A stretch of 64,000 nucleotides of DNA from Brachionus koreanus (lineage: Eukaryota > Rotifera > Eurotatoria > Ploima > Brachionidae), in assembly GCA_016987375.1 (NCBI GenBank), contig PJRA01000272.1, positions 1,663,000 to 1,726,999 on the forward strand, read 5' to 3'. The position numbers and the translations under genes are program-made. The notes under the pieces are model-generated. The model had not been told where the DNA came from, ran no database searches, and saw only the letters and a program-made list of their open reading frames with translations. Each line of letters starts with the position of its first letter. The first letter of the stretch is position 1. Below, piece by piece: positions 47,094 to 58,289 of the stretch.

Positions 47094-50000
47094 ATGAAAA
47101 AATCTATTGTAAACTATAATAACATCAAACTATCAGTCCCGAGTAGCAATGAGCCCAAGACTGAGACTGTAGTGAATAAAAGAATTATATTTAAATCGAA
47201 ACCTCAAAAAACAAACCCGAAAGAGAATGATTTCAGTCAAAAAACACATGCATCGACCGAGAACTCAGATAAGAAAACAAAAATTGTTTTAAAAAGAACT
47301 CTAAAGGAGAAGAGCGACGAATACAACTTTGACAAAAGCCTTGACAGTGACGAAGAAATTTTCAATGTATTTGATTTGGATAAGAAAACTAGTCAACTAA
47401 GCCTAAAAAAGCAAAAAAATGACTCTTCACCGTCTTCGTCATCTACTTCATCGTTTTCTTCGTCTTTTCTGGCGACGGAAGTTTCACCAAAATTTCCAAA
47501 AATAAGTCCTACAATTAAAACAAAAAAAATAGATCTTAAATCACCGGATTTAGACGAAGAAGTTAATTTGGCTAAAAAAATAAAAGTTGTCAAAACTGAT
47601 AATAATATTGCCGATCTAGAGGCAAAGTTAAAAAAACTTGATGAAGATGATGACTTTGAAATTGATGTTGACAAAGTAAAAAAATTTAAGCTAATCAAAA
47701 AACCAGCATCAGATACAAGAATTGAATCTAATAATGAGACCAAATCTAATCTAGTAATAAAAAATAAAATATTTAGTTCAAAGACAAGAAGCGATGAGAG
47801 TGGAAAATTAACAAAAATATCATCTTTCAAGTTAAATTTTAACGAAACTGATGATAAAAGCGAAACTGATGAAGAAAATGAAGCTGTTAATATAAAAAAA
47901 AGTTTTACTAAGACTAATTCTCTTCAGCCTTCGAAAAGTTCAGAGAAAACAGAATTAATGCCTAGATCGCAGTCTTTCAATCCAAAAATTGACAAAAAAG
48001 ATTTTGATTCAACTTTGGTTGTTAACATACGAAATACAAGAAAAGCCTATGAGTGTGAAGAACTTGGTGAGGCACAAGCGTTTCAAGATGATTTCGATTA
48101 TCTATTAGATGGTCTAAATTCAAAGCATAAATTGAGTGAAAGATGTTTATCGTCAATTAAACTTGCTGAATGCTGTCAATCTTCCGAATTTAGAATGAAT
48201 TTAAGATCATCAGTGTCAAATGATGGAAACAATATTCACAAAATATTTAAACTTTTGACCGATGCAGCAAACTATAAGGTTATTTTTTGATTAAATTAAT
48301 TAGTTTTAATTGTTTGTATTAATAAGACTAATACTCTTCTTTAAATAATATTTTGAAATACTCTTAAATTTAAAAAAAAAAAATTTTCAGGATTTTAAGT
48401 TATTTAAACTCACTCTAAAAAATAACGCAAAATTTTGATGTAATTTTCGGTTCAACTTCAAATTTCAGATGTTGTTAATTTAAAATACAATTTGAGCAAA
48501 ATTTTTCTTTTATAAATTAAAATTAATGATAATAAATTTAATGCATTATATTGTAGTATTTTCTAAATATACAGTGCACTCGCGTTAAAACGAATGAGCA
48601 AACGTGTTGCTGTATCACAATATTTTTATATTTATAAACACTGCTAGTGCATTGTTAATTTAAAAATACTACAAGGTAGTGCATTACATATGCATTACGC
48701 ATGTTGGAACTTTTTTGCCTAAAATAATTTTTCTCATGTTAAAAAAACCCAAAATTAAAAGCTTAAGATTGAATTTGACTAAAATATCGTTTATTATTTT
48801 ATTTTGTTTGATTTTTTTTTAAGGTTTTAATTAATCAAAAAAGGAAACATTTTTGTTCAGTTTGTATTTGAAATTCTCAATACAAATTTAGAATAATTTA
48901 TCTCATTTATGAAATTTGACTAGCTATCAAAAGTTTCTGTTTTGTTTTTAAGTATTACGATGATTTTTTGATTATTATTTAAAAAAAAATTTGATTTTTA
49001 AGTCATTTAATTCGAATTGATAAAAACAAATTTTTATTATTCTTTTAAATTAAATATTCACTGACATATTTAACACTAGAAGCACCAAACGAGTCATTTT
49101 GACTAGTTCGAAAAATTTCTAAAACCTCGTATTTTTTTAATTCATTTTTCAAATAAATGTATATTTTTTGAATTATGTTGATTTTGAAATTTTCTTTAAA
49201 AATGATATTACTTTATAAAATTATTAAGTTTTTTTGAAAAAATGTTTGTAAATTTTTTAGGTATTGTGAAATTCATATACAAATCGGACAAATTTTTTTT
49301 CTTTTTAGATAAATTGAAATTTGCTAAATTAAATAAAAATAAAAAAAATATTAAAATAAAGAAATAAAAAAAAAAGATCATCAATACGATTAAAATAATT
49401 ATTGATTTGATTTCCTAAAAAAAAGAAAACAAAACCATTAGCATTTTAGTTCTAAAATAATAATTTTTTTAGAACTAAAATGCTAATGAAATAAAAAGGA
49501 AAAATTTTTGTTCGATTTGTATTTGAATTTCACAAAACCAATTTTAGCAATATTTTTGATCACTATCATATGATTCTAAACTTCGATTTGCCAATTATTT
49601 TGAAAATGATTTTCATCCTTTATAAAACATTTAACTTATAAAAAAAAAAAACTTTTTTTTTTATGCATTCTTTTAAATCAAGCGAAAAATTTGAATTTCA
49701 ACTTTATTATTTTTAGAGTCTATCGTTGTGTACTACACTGATAATTTTCACTCTGACCCAAGATAATTTATCAATTGATATTGATGATTCAACATTCAGC
49801 TTGATTCTGTCGTTTCTACAGTTTAATGAAAAAAATAATAGTATTAAAGACCTATCCAATGATGAGATTGCTTCAAGATTCAAATACCTAGATGATTTTC
49901 CGAATATGATTAGTCATTCTACCAGTCAAGCTAATGGATCTCAATCGAATGAAGAAATAAATTTAATTGATGCAAATAATGACTTAGTTGTTTACAAAAA

Positions 50001-51628
50001 AATTTACTCAAAATGTAAAAAAATCTATCATGATGTTAGCACAGACAGTTTAACAAAAGAATGTCAAGAATTACACGAAATTCAATTTAATTGCGGTTTA
50101 TTAACTTTGGATTGTTTATTAAATATGAATCAAAATATGAAAAAAAATATTGTACAAAATAATTTTTACAAGAACGAGTTAAGAGAAAAATTTATTATAG
50201 ATAAAATTTTAATCAGATCAAGACTTCTAATCAAAAGTTTAAAAGATTTAAACGAAAAACATGAATTTGAATTTAAACAAAACGAACAGTATAACAGTAT
50301 TAAATGCTTATTTTTATTAAATAAGCTAAAATCCTGCATAAATCTAATTGAAACATTGACCCAACCGGCCACTCATTCAAATTCAGGCACCAAAAATTTA
50401 AAAGCAATCAAATGCAAAGACAGTGATCCATTAGAGTCAAATGAAAGGAATCAAAACTATCTAATGGATTTAAAAAATCGTTTTACTTTAGATTTTATTA
50501 AAGAGTTAGTATTTGTTTTTAAATTGAAAAAAAAAAATTCAAAATATTTTTTAATATTTAAGTTCATTGAATTTTTTTAAAAATCAAATCAATCAAATAT
50601 TAGATGAAAGCAATAAGATGAAATCAAATTCTGAAAATAAAGAATTCGAATTTAAAATTTTGAATTGTTATGTAAATGTTCTCAAAGAGTATTTCTTGCT
50701 ATTGATCAGTATAACTCAAAACAATGGTAAAAAAAATCGATAATATTTAAATTTGTAAAAATTAAATAATTTTTATTTAGAATATGTATCGAGAAAGTTT
50801 CTATCAGACAAAGAATTAATAAACATATTGCTTACACTTTTAATTAATGAGCCCAAATCTCAATCGATTCTATTTAAGCTTGTCAATGAAAATGATCAGT
50901 TCGATCTTTTGATTATGTTATTAGGAGTTTTATTAAATTTATTTGTTAATTGTTTCAATGATAAAATTTTATTAAATTTAACTAAATACAAAAATAAAGA
51001 GGTGAACATGACAGCTTTGGATATTGTTCTTAAAGTAATAACTTAGTATATTTTTTATCATTTTAGTATTAAAATAATGAGTTTAGTTATACCAAATGAA
51101 AGAAAATTTGGTAATAATTGCAGAAAATGATCAAGAAAACGAGTTTAATCAATTGAATGAGCACATTGAATCTCAGAATATTGAAAATATAAATGTAGCC
51201 ATTATGAATTGTAACTTTAAAAACATGCTTAATCAATAAAGATGTTATAAATATTTATCTAGCCATTCACAAAGCTGGTAAACATATGGAGGATCATATA
51301 ATAGCAGCTCATAGTGGTTTAATAATAGGATATATGCTTTTTATAGACGATTCATTAAATAGTGGGAAATTTTTTCAAATAGATTCCGTTCAAATGAAGC
51401 TTAAGAATAAAGCTTTTAAGTCAATGATTCAAATAATTAGGAAATTTATTGTATTCATGAAAATGATGGTAAGTTTTTGGAATTTTTTGACATTTAATTC
51501 TAAGATTTTAGATAATTTTAAATTGACGATACAAATTTTTATTTAAATTATTTTAGAAAGTATCTGGCTTTTCAGCCGAAAAATATTTGGAAATGGTACT
51601 TGAATTTTTGGATAGACTTGAAAATTAG
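47094..51628 (+). CDS. WAPL: WAPL cohesin-release factor
   Basis: Seven exons: 47094-48278, 49717-50508, 50618-50726, 50781-51034, 51087-51210, 51242-51468, 51557-51628; 920 aa. The N-terminal third is a charged, Ser/Lys-rich disordered region, as in WAPL of other animals. The WAPL domain starts near residue 330: GEAQAFQDDFDYLLDGLNS, LSERCLSSIKLAECCQSSEF, SLSLCTTLIIFTLTQDNLSI. It ends with AIHKAGKHMEDHIIAAHSGL and YLEMVLEFLDRLEN. WAPL with PDS5 opens cohesin rings and releases them from chromatin in the nucleus. The intron between exons 5 and 6 is only 31 nt. Intron 1 (1.4 kb) carries MITE pieces. The start of exon 3 is the least certain splice: it was chosen at CAATAAG|ATG to keep phase 0. 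Confidence 0.9.
48825..48892. mobile_element. solo terminus of TGTGAAATTC MITE family
   Basis: CAAAAAAGGAAACATTTTTG then TTCAGTTTGTATTTGAAATT: right end as at 49540 and 55107. No matching left end was found nearby. In WAPL intron 1. Confidence 0.5.
49070..49260. mobile_element. piggyBac-type MITE, copy 3, right end missing
   Basis: TTAACACTAGAAGCACCAAA at the left and an interior matching copies 1 and 2. The right terminus is absent where the next element begins at 49261, so this copy was truncated or interrupted. In WAPL intron 1. Confidence 0.7.
49261..49540. mobile_element. MITE of the TGTGAAATTC family
   Basis: Left end GTATTGTGAAATTCATATAC then AAATCGGACAAA; right end in reverse complement TGGTTTTGTGAAATTCAAAT then ACAAATCGAACAAA. 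A perfect internal hairpin, AGCATTTTAGTTCTAAAA / TTTTAGAACTAAAATGCT, lies at about 49438-49486. 280 bp, noncoding, in WAPL intron 1. Confidence 0.75.
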
Positions 51629-51772
51629 CTAATATGATGTATTTTAATTGTAAATTACGATTCAGAATATTTTATTTTTATTTTATTTTATCTATATAAG
51701 CATCTAAATAAATCAAATTAAAGCAATTTATAGATTTTTGAAATTTTTTTTTAATATCAAAAAATAGATTAA

Positions 51773-51925
51773 TTATCTTGAACTTGAGCAGCCCAAAAAT
51801 ACAGCAGCTGCAAAAAAAGCTAATAAATATTTATATTCTTTTTTGCAACAAGCATCATTTAAATAGCTTAAGTGAACTTTACCATTGCCTGAACTGTTTC
51901 GAATACTGTTAATCTTGTGAATGAA
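51773..51925 (-). CDS. orphan C-terminal exon, unknown tail-anchored-like protein
   Basis: After a clean acceptor (GTTTTGTTTTTACAG) an exon of 51 codons reads FIHKINSIRNSSGNGKVHLS, YLNDACCKKEYKYLLAFFAA, AVFLGCSSSR, stop. A hydrophobic segment (LLAFFAAAVFLG) near the end, preceded by Cys-Cys and basic residues, suggests a C-terminal membrane anchor. Entry phase is 0. I found no upstream exon in the 640 bp before the next gene, nor a recognisable one beyond it. It may be the last exon of a gene with a long intron spanning the PARP-like gene, or a remnant. It converges tail to tail with WAPL. Confidence 0.45.
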   Translation of the reverse strand, partial: FIHKINSIRNSSGNGKVHLSYLNDACCKKEYKYLLAFFAAAVFLGCSSSR

Positions 51926-52567
51926 CTGTAAAAACAAAACTTATTAAATTTAAGAATTAAAAATACAACAAAAAACATCCCAAAACGTTCTTTTTACATT
52001 CTAAATATACTTAAAAGATATTTTTTTTTAAAAGAGAATTGAAAATGAAATGACAAAAAAAAATTAAGAATCTGTATGAAAAAAATCGAAGTAGAAAAAA
52101 AAACATAGGCAAAGTCAAAAATAAAGCAAAAAAAGAAATTTAAAAAAATGAATTTTAAAAAAAATACATAAAATTATTTAATGCTGATTTTTGGAGACAA
52201 AAAAACATTTCCTAGTTAGAGCTAATATCTTTTTTATTAATGCTGACTTTTATGAATGAGTTTTCTCTATTTTATATCAATGAATGATTGATTAAATTAA
52301 TTAATTAAGATAGAAATTTTTTTAGAAAAAAAATTTTGATTTATATTTTTCCGATGAAAATAATTCAAATTAAAATGAAATTTTAGCTAATATTTTTAAT
52401 AATCAAATCATAAAACTTTATAAAAGTATAAATTATAAATTAAAATAAAACATAACGAAATTTTAGTTTATTTTCTAAATTAAAATTTCGAAAAAACCTT
52501 GCTAATAAATTATGCCTCTAGAAATCAGAATTTTTCTACAGCTATTTTTCTCAAAAATAAAGAATAA
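51926..52567. other. AT-rich spacer before PARP-like gene
   Basis: Poly-A/T-rich, nothing recognised. It holds the promoter of the next gene and possibly intron sequence of the orphan exon. Confidence 0.5.
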
Positions 52568-53779
52568 ATGTGGTGTTTTGAATTTTTAAAAAATTGGTAT
52601 CAATGTCCTGGAAAACAATGGTTCAAAATATTTAAATGTGTTCTTACTTTTTTAAGAATGGTAATATTTACTATTTTCCTAATTTTTTCACTTTACTTAC
52701 GTAGTAAAGAGCTAGTCGATAAATCTCAAAACAAATTATCATATCCATTTTTGTGTCTTTTTTCTTCAATTATTTTTAATTGGAGGTTCATGCTAACTTT
52801 TATCATACTGATTTCCTGTATTCCTTTCAAAATAGTCGATTTATTTGGAATTTGTTGTCATTATTCAATTTGCACAAAAAGATTTACAAAGCCGATTAAA
52901 AAATTTTTATATCGAATTATCAGGGCTTTACACTGGTCTCAACTAGACTGGCCATGTTTTCTAAAGCTAAAATACTTTTTCTACATTTTTGATACAATAC
53001 ACTATTTTTTATACTTTTCCACAGTCATTATAATCGGAGTTATTGAATTAGTAAAACTAAAATCCAATATTGATCTTGTAATTGTATATTTTTCCTATAA
53101 TGCTATCTTTACCATAAATACAACAATCGAAATATACAGAATTGTTCAAGCTCAACGAGTAGAGTCTGATATTCGAGACATATTTGCGTCAGATATAAAT
53201 TTTTCCAAGAAAGCAGTTAAGCTAATCTCTGAAGAGCAATTGGGATCAAGAGAGTGTGTAAATATATCAAGATGCATTCTAACAGATAGTCAACATAGAG
53301 CATTTTCTCATCCAAAAGAAATTTTTAAGATTAAATTTAGAGATGTTGCTAAAAACAGACGAGGAATAAACATTGTAATTGGCTTTCATCAAACCAGAAT
53401 CGAAGCGGCCAAAAGTATTTTGACCTCTAAATTTTTACCTAGCAAAAATGGAATGCTTGGACCAGGAATATATTTTGCTAATAATTATGATATAACTGAA
53501 CATAAAAGAAATCACAGTAATGAAGGTGGTGCAATATTTTGTGCAAAAATAGACATGGGCAGAGTTTTAGAAATCAGAGATAAAATGGATAGTAGAGATG
53601 TTCATAAGCTATACAATAGCAAATATCTACATCACCAAGGTGGAGAAAAATTTGATGAGTACGTTATCTATAATGCTGATCAAATTATTGAATATACAAT
53701 AATTGTTGAAATGTTGGCAATCAAAGCTTTTCGAAAAAATTTTAAAAAACCAGCTTGTAATTGTTTATCTTTAATTTAA
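52568..53779 (+). CDS. multi-pass membrane protein with PARP-like ADP-ribosyltransferase domain
   Basis: Intronless, 403 aa, ATG at 52568. Residues about 1-205 are hydrophobic with around five predicted membrane spans (VIFTIFLIFSLYL, FMLTFIILISCIPF, FYIFDTIHYFLYFSTVIIIG, VIVYFSYNAIFTIN). Residues about 265-390 read as a PARP/ARTD catalytic fold: IVIGFHQTRIEAAKSIL (His of the H-Y-E triad), KNGMLGPGIYFANNYDITEH (Tyr), and GEKFDEYVIYNADQIIEY, where EYVIY matches the tankyrase/PARP segment carrying the Glu. The GMLGPGIYFA block also recalls the short PARP-like GIG2 proteins of fish. The C-terminus has Cys-rich KKPACNCLSLI. It probably transfers ADP-ribose at a membrane; topology and target are unknown. 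No PARP accessory domain is present. Confidence 0.75.
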   Translation: MWCFEFLKNWYQCPGKQWFKIFKCVLTFLRMVIFTIFLIFSLYLRSKELVDKSQNKLSYPFLCLFSSIIFNWRFMLTFIILISCIPFKIVDLFGICCHYSICTKRFTKPIKKFLYRIIRALHWSQLDWPCFLKLKYFFYIFDTIHYFLYFSTVIIIGVIELVKLKSNIDLVIVYFSYNAIFTINTTIEIYRIVQAQRVESDIRDIFASDINFSKKAVKLISEEQLGSRECVNISRCILTDSQHRAFSHPKEIFKIKFRDVAKNRRGINIVIGFHQTRIEAAKSILTSKFLPSKNGMLGPGIYFANNYDITEHKRNHSNEGGAIFCAKIDMGRVLEIRDKMDSRDVHKLYNSKYLHHQGGEKFDEYVIYNADQIIEYTIIVEMLAIKAFRKNFKKPACNCLSLI

Positions 53780-55282
53780 ATGACAAAAATAAATAAATTT
53801 TGTTTATCCATCTAATATAAATTGTTCATTCCATATTTCTAAATAAAATTCAATCTTTTAGGTTGACTTAATCGACAGTGTTTTTGTGAAATTATGCTTA
53901 TCACAAATTATTATTTTTTTTGAATAATAATTTAGTAGTTAAATGTATAGAAATAATTTTTAATTTATAATCTATTTTAACGTGGTTCATAATTTTGAGC
54001 TTTCTCAAAAAGATAAATAGGTAAAATATATATTTTTGATGGTGAATTAAATGCTCAGCTTGTAAGGTACAAAAAAATTGTCTGTTTTTGAAAAAATGAA
54101 AATGGATGATCAATACTGGAAAGAATAATCAATGAGCAAGACTTTTCATTAATTAATGATAAAATCATTTTAATTATGAGCAACAACTATGATCTGAATG
54201 GCAAAGAAATGGCAAATTTTCGATTTTTTATTCATTTTTTCATTGCATACTTTATCGCTAAATTTGCAAATTTCCTTTACGTAAAATTATTTTTTATGGG
54301 TTTAAGTTGCTTTGGTAATATTGTATAATATCATTTGTTTTAAAATCGAGTGAGTGCATTTTCATTAATAACTTATTAAAATTTATTATTTGAATATGAA
54401 AAAAAAATTTTTTCTTTGAATTTTGAACAATTAACAATAAATTAGCTAATTTTTTGCCTTGTTTTTCATAGTTAAAAAATACAAATTTGCCAAAAAAATT
54501 ATTTCAAAACCTACAAATTTTAATTTGTCATAAGATTTCAAAACTATGTTTTAGTTGATTTACTTTTAAAAGAATTAAAAAAGTTTACCCAAGACAAATA
54601 AAAAAAAATTTGAACTAAAATAAAAAAATATAAATGACGACCTACTATTTTATGAAATTTTTAATCAGATCGAAGCTAAAATTTAAAAACCAACTCGTTA
54701 GAATGGAAAGACAAGTATTTTGTATGACTTATTTAGCTATAAAAACACAATATTAATCAAAATATAGACTTGTGAATTTCAAATACTAATTGAAGAAAAA
54801 TTGTTCTTTTTTTGATATATTAAAATTAAACATAATAATAAAAATAATGAACTACAAAAAAAAAATAAATATAAATAATAAAATCTTGGTTAATCTTTTT
54901 TGTTAATCATATAAAGAATTAAATTCAATTATAATAAAATTTTTTTCTTGGTTTACATGAAAAAATTATTTTAAGTAAAAATGGTGCAATAAAGTTAAAG
55001 ATAGTAAATTAATTTTTAAAAATTAATTTACTATCTTTAACTATCTTTAATTTTAATTTATCAAAAAAGGAAGAAATTTTGTTCAATTTGTATTAGAAAT
55101 TCATAACGATTAACATATATCAATTATCTGATAAAAAATATGAATTCAAATAAAGAATTTTCTGCTTTAATACTAAATTAAATCCTTACAATTACTCAGC
55201 AGAAACTAAAAACGATGCTAAAAAAATATAGATACTTAACAGTTTATTTTTATGAATATTATATTAAATTAAATAAAAATGC
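53780..55282. other. intergenic with MITE
   Basis: AT-rich spacer between two convergent genes. One MITE is listed at 54768-55110. The 70-codon open frame on the minus strand at 53901-54113 is not protein-like. Confidence 0.55.
54768..55110. mobile_element. MITE of the TGTGAAATTC family
   Basis: Left end GACTTGTGAATTTCAAATAC; right end in reverse complement CGTTATGAATTTCTAATACA. Similarity continues for about 55 bp with GAACAAAATT and TTTTTGATAAATTAAAATT words. An internal palindrome AAAGATAGTAAATTAATTTT / AAAATTAATTTACTATCTTT lies at about 54997-55040. Noncoding. Confidence 0.7.
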
Positions 55283-56152
55283 CTAATCTCTCTTTAAACT
55301 TATTTTTTTAACAATTGGTTGCTTTTTAAGATATGCATTCATAAAAAAGTTAAAAAACAAAACAAAATAAGTAAAATACATAAAAAAAGACCAGTAAATA
55401 CTGTCATATGAAACATGACATTCTTCACCGTTGATTTTTTTCTTGTAGGCAATTGTATTTACATAGAGACCAACGACCATTTGTGATATTTGACCACTTG
55501 TTATGGCTATATTGATCCATTTGGGAATTTTGAATCTTAAAGCTCTAAATGCATAGTAACCATACATAAACGAATGAACAATATAGTTCATTATAGTGAA
55601 CCAACGTCCGGAAGAACTCAAATCCTTACTGGCAAACCAACAATAAATAAGTACAGTGGCATGGTGATACCAATGCAAGAATAAAAGATTTTGCTTTCTG
55701 AGTATAATGAATAAAGTATCAACTAATTCAGCTACTTTACTCATAATAAACAAATATGTCCAGCAACCAGGCACACCTTGGGCAAAATCCTGGATACAAA
55801 TTGAACCGTCTATTCCTTTGTTTTCTAAAACAAAAAAGAAGTGTGGTAGAAACCGTATTGATCCCAAAAAACTAAAAGCTGCCAAAATAAAATTCCAAGC
55901 GACTAGGCAACGCTTTAAATCAAATTTTCGGTAATTTTCCATAATTCTTTGACCAGCAAATACAGCAATTATATAAATTATTGATATAATTATGCTCCAA
56001 TGCCAATTTTGTGCAATCCATTGTCTTTTTGGAATCACATAGTCATAATCCAAATATTTTCGCTCAAATTCGAATAGAAATGAATAATTGAACTCATTCA
56101 GATATTCATTGAATTTTTCTCTATTAAAATTTTCCCCAAAAACTGAGTCCAT
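55283..56152 (-). CDS. ELOVL6: ELOVL6-type very-long-chain fatty acid elongase
   Basis: Intronless, 289 aa. Condensing enzyme of the ER fatty-acid elongation cycle (malonyl-CoA addition). The diagnostic histidine box is HWYHHATVLIYCWFA. Upstream is KVAELVDTLFIILRKQNLLF and downstream MNYIVHSFMYGYYAFRALRF, both ELOVL hallmarks; SSSGRWFTIMNY and SQISQMVVGLYVN fit the ELOVL3/6 branch that extends C12-C16 chains. About seven hydrophobic spans. A C-terminal Lys-rich tail (KKQPIVKKISLKRD) carries a possible ER-retention signal. TATTTAG lies 4 nt before the ATG on the coding strand, suggesting a 5' UTR intron or trans-splice acceptor. The neighbouring PARP-like gene converges on it. Confidence 0.93.
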   Translation of the reverse strand: MDSVFGENFNREKFNEYLNEFNYSFLFEFERKYLDYDYVIPKRQWIAQNWHWSIIISIIYIIAVFAGQRIMENYRKFDLKRCLVAWNFILAAFSFLGSIRFLPHFFFVLENKGIDGSICIQDFAQGVPGCWTYLFIMSKVAELVDTLFIILRKQNLLFLHWYHHATVLIYCWFASKDLSSSGRWFTIMNYIVHSFMYGYYAFRALRFKIPKWINIAITSGQISQMVVGLYVNTIAYKKKINGEECHVSYDSIYWSFFMYFTYFVLFFNFFMNAYLKKQPIVKKISLKRD

Positions 56153-57049
56153 TTTTCTAAATAAAAAAAATTTTTTTATTTAAACTAGTTAATAGAATCT
56201 TAATTTTTTATTTGAAAAACTTGATTTCTATGAGAACTTAAGAAAGTTTACCTTTTAGATAAATTCTTTTTTTTTTTAATTAATTGGTTCACTAATTTAT
56301 CATTGAAAAAAATCATGCAAAATTCAAATTTAATTCATAATAAATTTTGAGCTAATTGGCAATTTTTTCTAATATATATTTTACAAGGCTAAAAAATTTC
56401 GAAATTAAATTTAATTTTTCATTAAGAATAAACTCAAGAATTGGTCCACAAAAATAGAAAAAAAAAGAAGAAAATATGCCAGTTTAGTAATAAAATTTTG
56501 GTAGTTGCACGTAGTATTACCTTTTTATTTATAAACATAAATAAGACTCGTTGACGCAAATACGATTTTTGAATCACTAGATTTTAAAAAGTCGAGTTAT
56601 TTCAAAATATTAAAATATTTCTGAATCTTCACCTATTTATAATTTAGCAAACTTTTTGCAGTATTTAATTGCTAAAATTAAACTGAATTTATTAATATTT
56701 GAATCTAATTTATTTTTTAGTTTGAGCTTGTGATCTAGGCTAAAATATATTAAAATTAAAATCAAATTGTGTGAAATGAAATGAAGAATTTTTGTATTTG
56801 AACTCAAAAATTTTAAAATATATGCTAAAATGACAAAATAAAAAAAAATTAATTCTTTCGGGTCAAATATAGAAACTTTGATGAAAATTTTTGTTAAATT
56901 CACTTTTTCTTCTTGTAAAGTTTAGATTCAAAAGCTGTCAATTTATATTATCTCTTGTAAACATTTATTTAATTGCATAAAATTATAAATTCAATTGACA
57001 TATTTAAGCTTTAAAAATTAAAATTCATGTATTTCAATTTTTGATTTTA
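56153..57049. other. intergenic, AT-rich
   Basis: Between the divergent ELOVL6 and the small gene at 57050. The minus-strand open frame at 56637-56903 is Ile/Leu/Lys/Phe low-complexity and not believed. Nothing else seen. Confidence 0.5.
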
Positions 57050-57477
57050 ATGCCTTCGAAAGTAAAAACTATTGAGGCATTCAAAAAAAAATTTTTAGGA
57101 ATATTAACTCAGTATGGTTTATCAAACACCATTTCTGACCAAATGTCTGTTTTATACAGTTGCAATGTAAAATTTTTTTCAACCGAGTGTATTTTTGATA
57201 TTCGCCCGTCCAGTTCACTGTTGTCATTTTAATTAATTCAAAAATTTACCCCAACAATTAGTTCTTTTTTCTAAAAACAAAATTAAAAAAAATACTTTTT
57301 TGATTTTAAACATTAGTTTAGAAAATTTTCTGAAAATCAATCGATCGGTCAATAAAAAAAAGTCAACAGATTAACTTTTTTCTTTCTTTTAAAGATTTCT
57401 CAAGCCAAGAAGAAATAATTTCGGCCGCCCATACTGCATCAATGTCTAGACCAAAAGGACCTTTTTCTTCAATTTAA
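57050..57477 (+). CDS. small two-exon protein, possible LisH-like N-terminus
   Basis: Exon 1 57050-57188 (MPSKVKTIEAFKKKFLGILT, QYGLSNTISDQMSVLYS), donor GAGT|GTATTT. Exon 2 57395-57477 after TTCTTTTAAAG (FSSQEEIISAAHTASMSRPK then GPFSSI, stop). Phase 1; 73 aa. The amphipathic stretch AFKKKFLGILTQYGLSNTIS recalls the short LisH-type helix seen at the N terminus of centrosomal and ciliary proteins, but this is weak. Exon 2 codon use is clearly coding-like. The choice of donor is inferred from phase. No family is recognised with confidence. Confidence 0.45.
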
Positions 57478-57993
57478 GCTTTGTTCCAAGAAAAGAGCGA
57501 TTTGGAAGATATCCACTCAAGATAACTCAATATAATTGAAATTTTAATAAATAGTTAAATTTGACTTAATTTTATTATCAACTCGTGCTCAATTTTTTTT
57601 TTATTTTTTAAAGAGAAATTTATTCTAAAATTTCAATGTACACGTGTAATATTTTAAATTTAATGAAGTCAAATCAAGTGCAAAAATGATTAATGGACTA
57701 AACTAGAAAAAAAGGATTTACTGTGAAATAGTACGGTCTGAAAAAAGTATGGTCTATATTAAAGTACGGTTTGATAAAAATATTTTTTCCTATCAAGCAA
57801 CAATGTAGATATTAGAATAAATTTGTTTAATCTACTAAATGAAACAAATGCTAGAAAAATGTTTTGAACTGTTTCAAATATCAAATACAATGAGATAAAA
57901 TTATAAGTGTTGATAATATATAGACTGTGCTAATAAAATTACAGATTGGTTTAATGATATCGCTAGATGCCTAAATGATCAATTTTTCATTTC

Positions 57994-58075
57994 ATTTAAA
58001 TAATAATAATAATAATAATAGTTAATATTCTACGGTCAAGTTTAGTTTAACTAAATTGACAAAGCAGGAAGACAG
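57994..58075 (-). mobile_element. LINE 3'-terminus fragment (solo)
   Basis: (AAT)n then TACGGTCAAGTTTAGTTTAA and GACAAAGCAGGAAGAC, as at 16409 and 37916. Confidence 0.7.
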
Positions 58076-58289
58076 AAGATGTGGTAAATATTGTACTAGA
58101 TTTTCCTTTGAGAGCTTCTCTGGGCTGTTTATTGAGCCTACAGTCCAGCAGCTATAAAAAAGAAGCTTGTTAAGCTGGACAAAAAAATAGGTTGGGTTCA
58201 TCCATTTGTGCTAAGAGAGTGTAGTGATAGAGATTCATTATGGGAATCTCAATGGTAATGATAATGATATATAAGTTGAATTAGCTGAG

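Noticed and set aside
47393..47830. 145-codon minus-strand frame rich in Ser/Phe
   Set aside because: Antisense shadow of the Lys/Glu/Ser-rich WAPL N-terminus.
56637..56903. 88-codon minus-strand frame
   Set aside because: Ile/Leu/Lys/Phe-rich, no recognisable domain, no splice signals of note.
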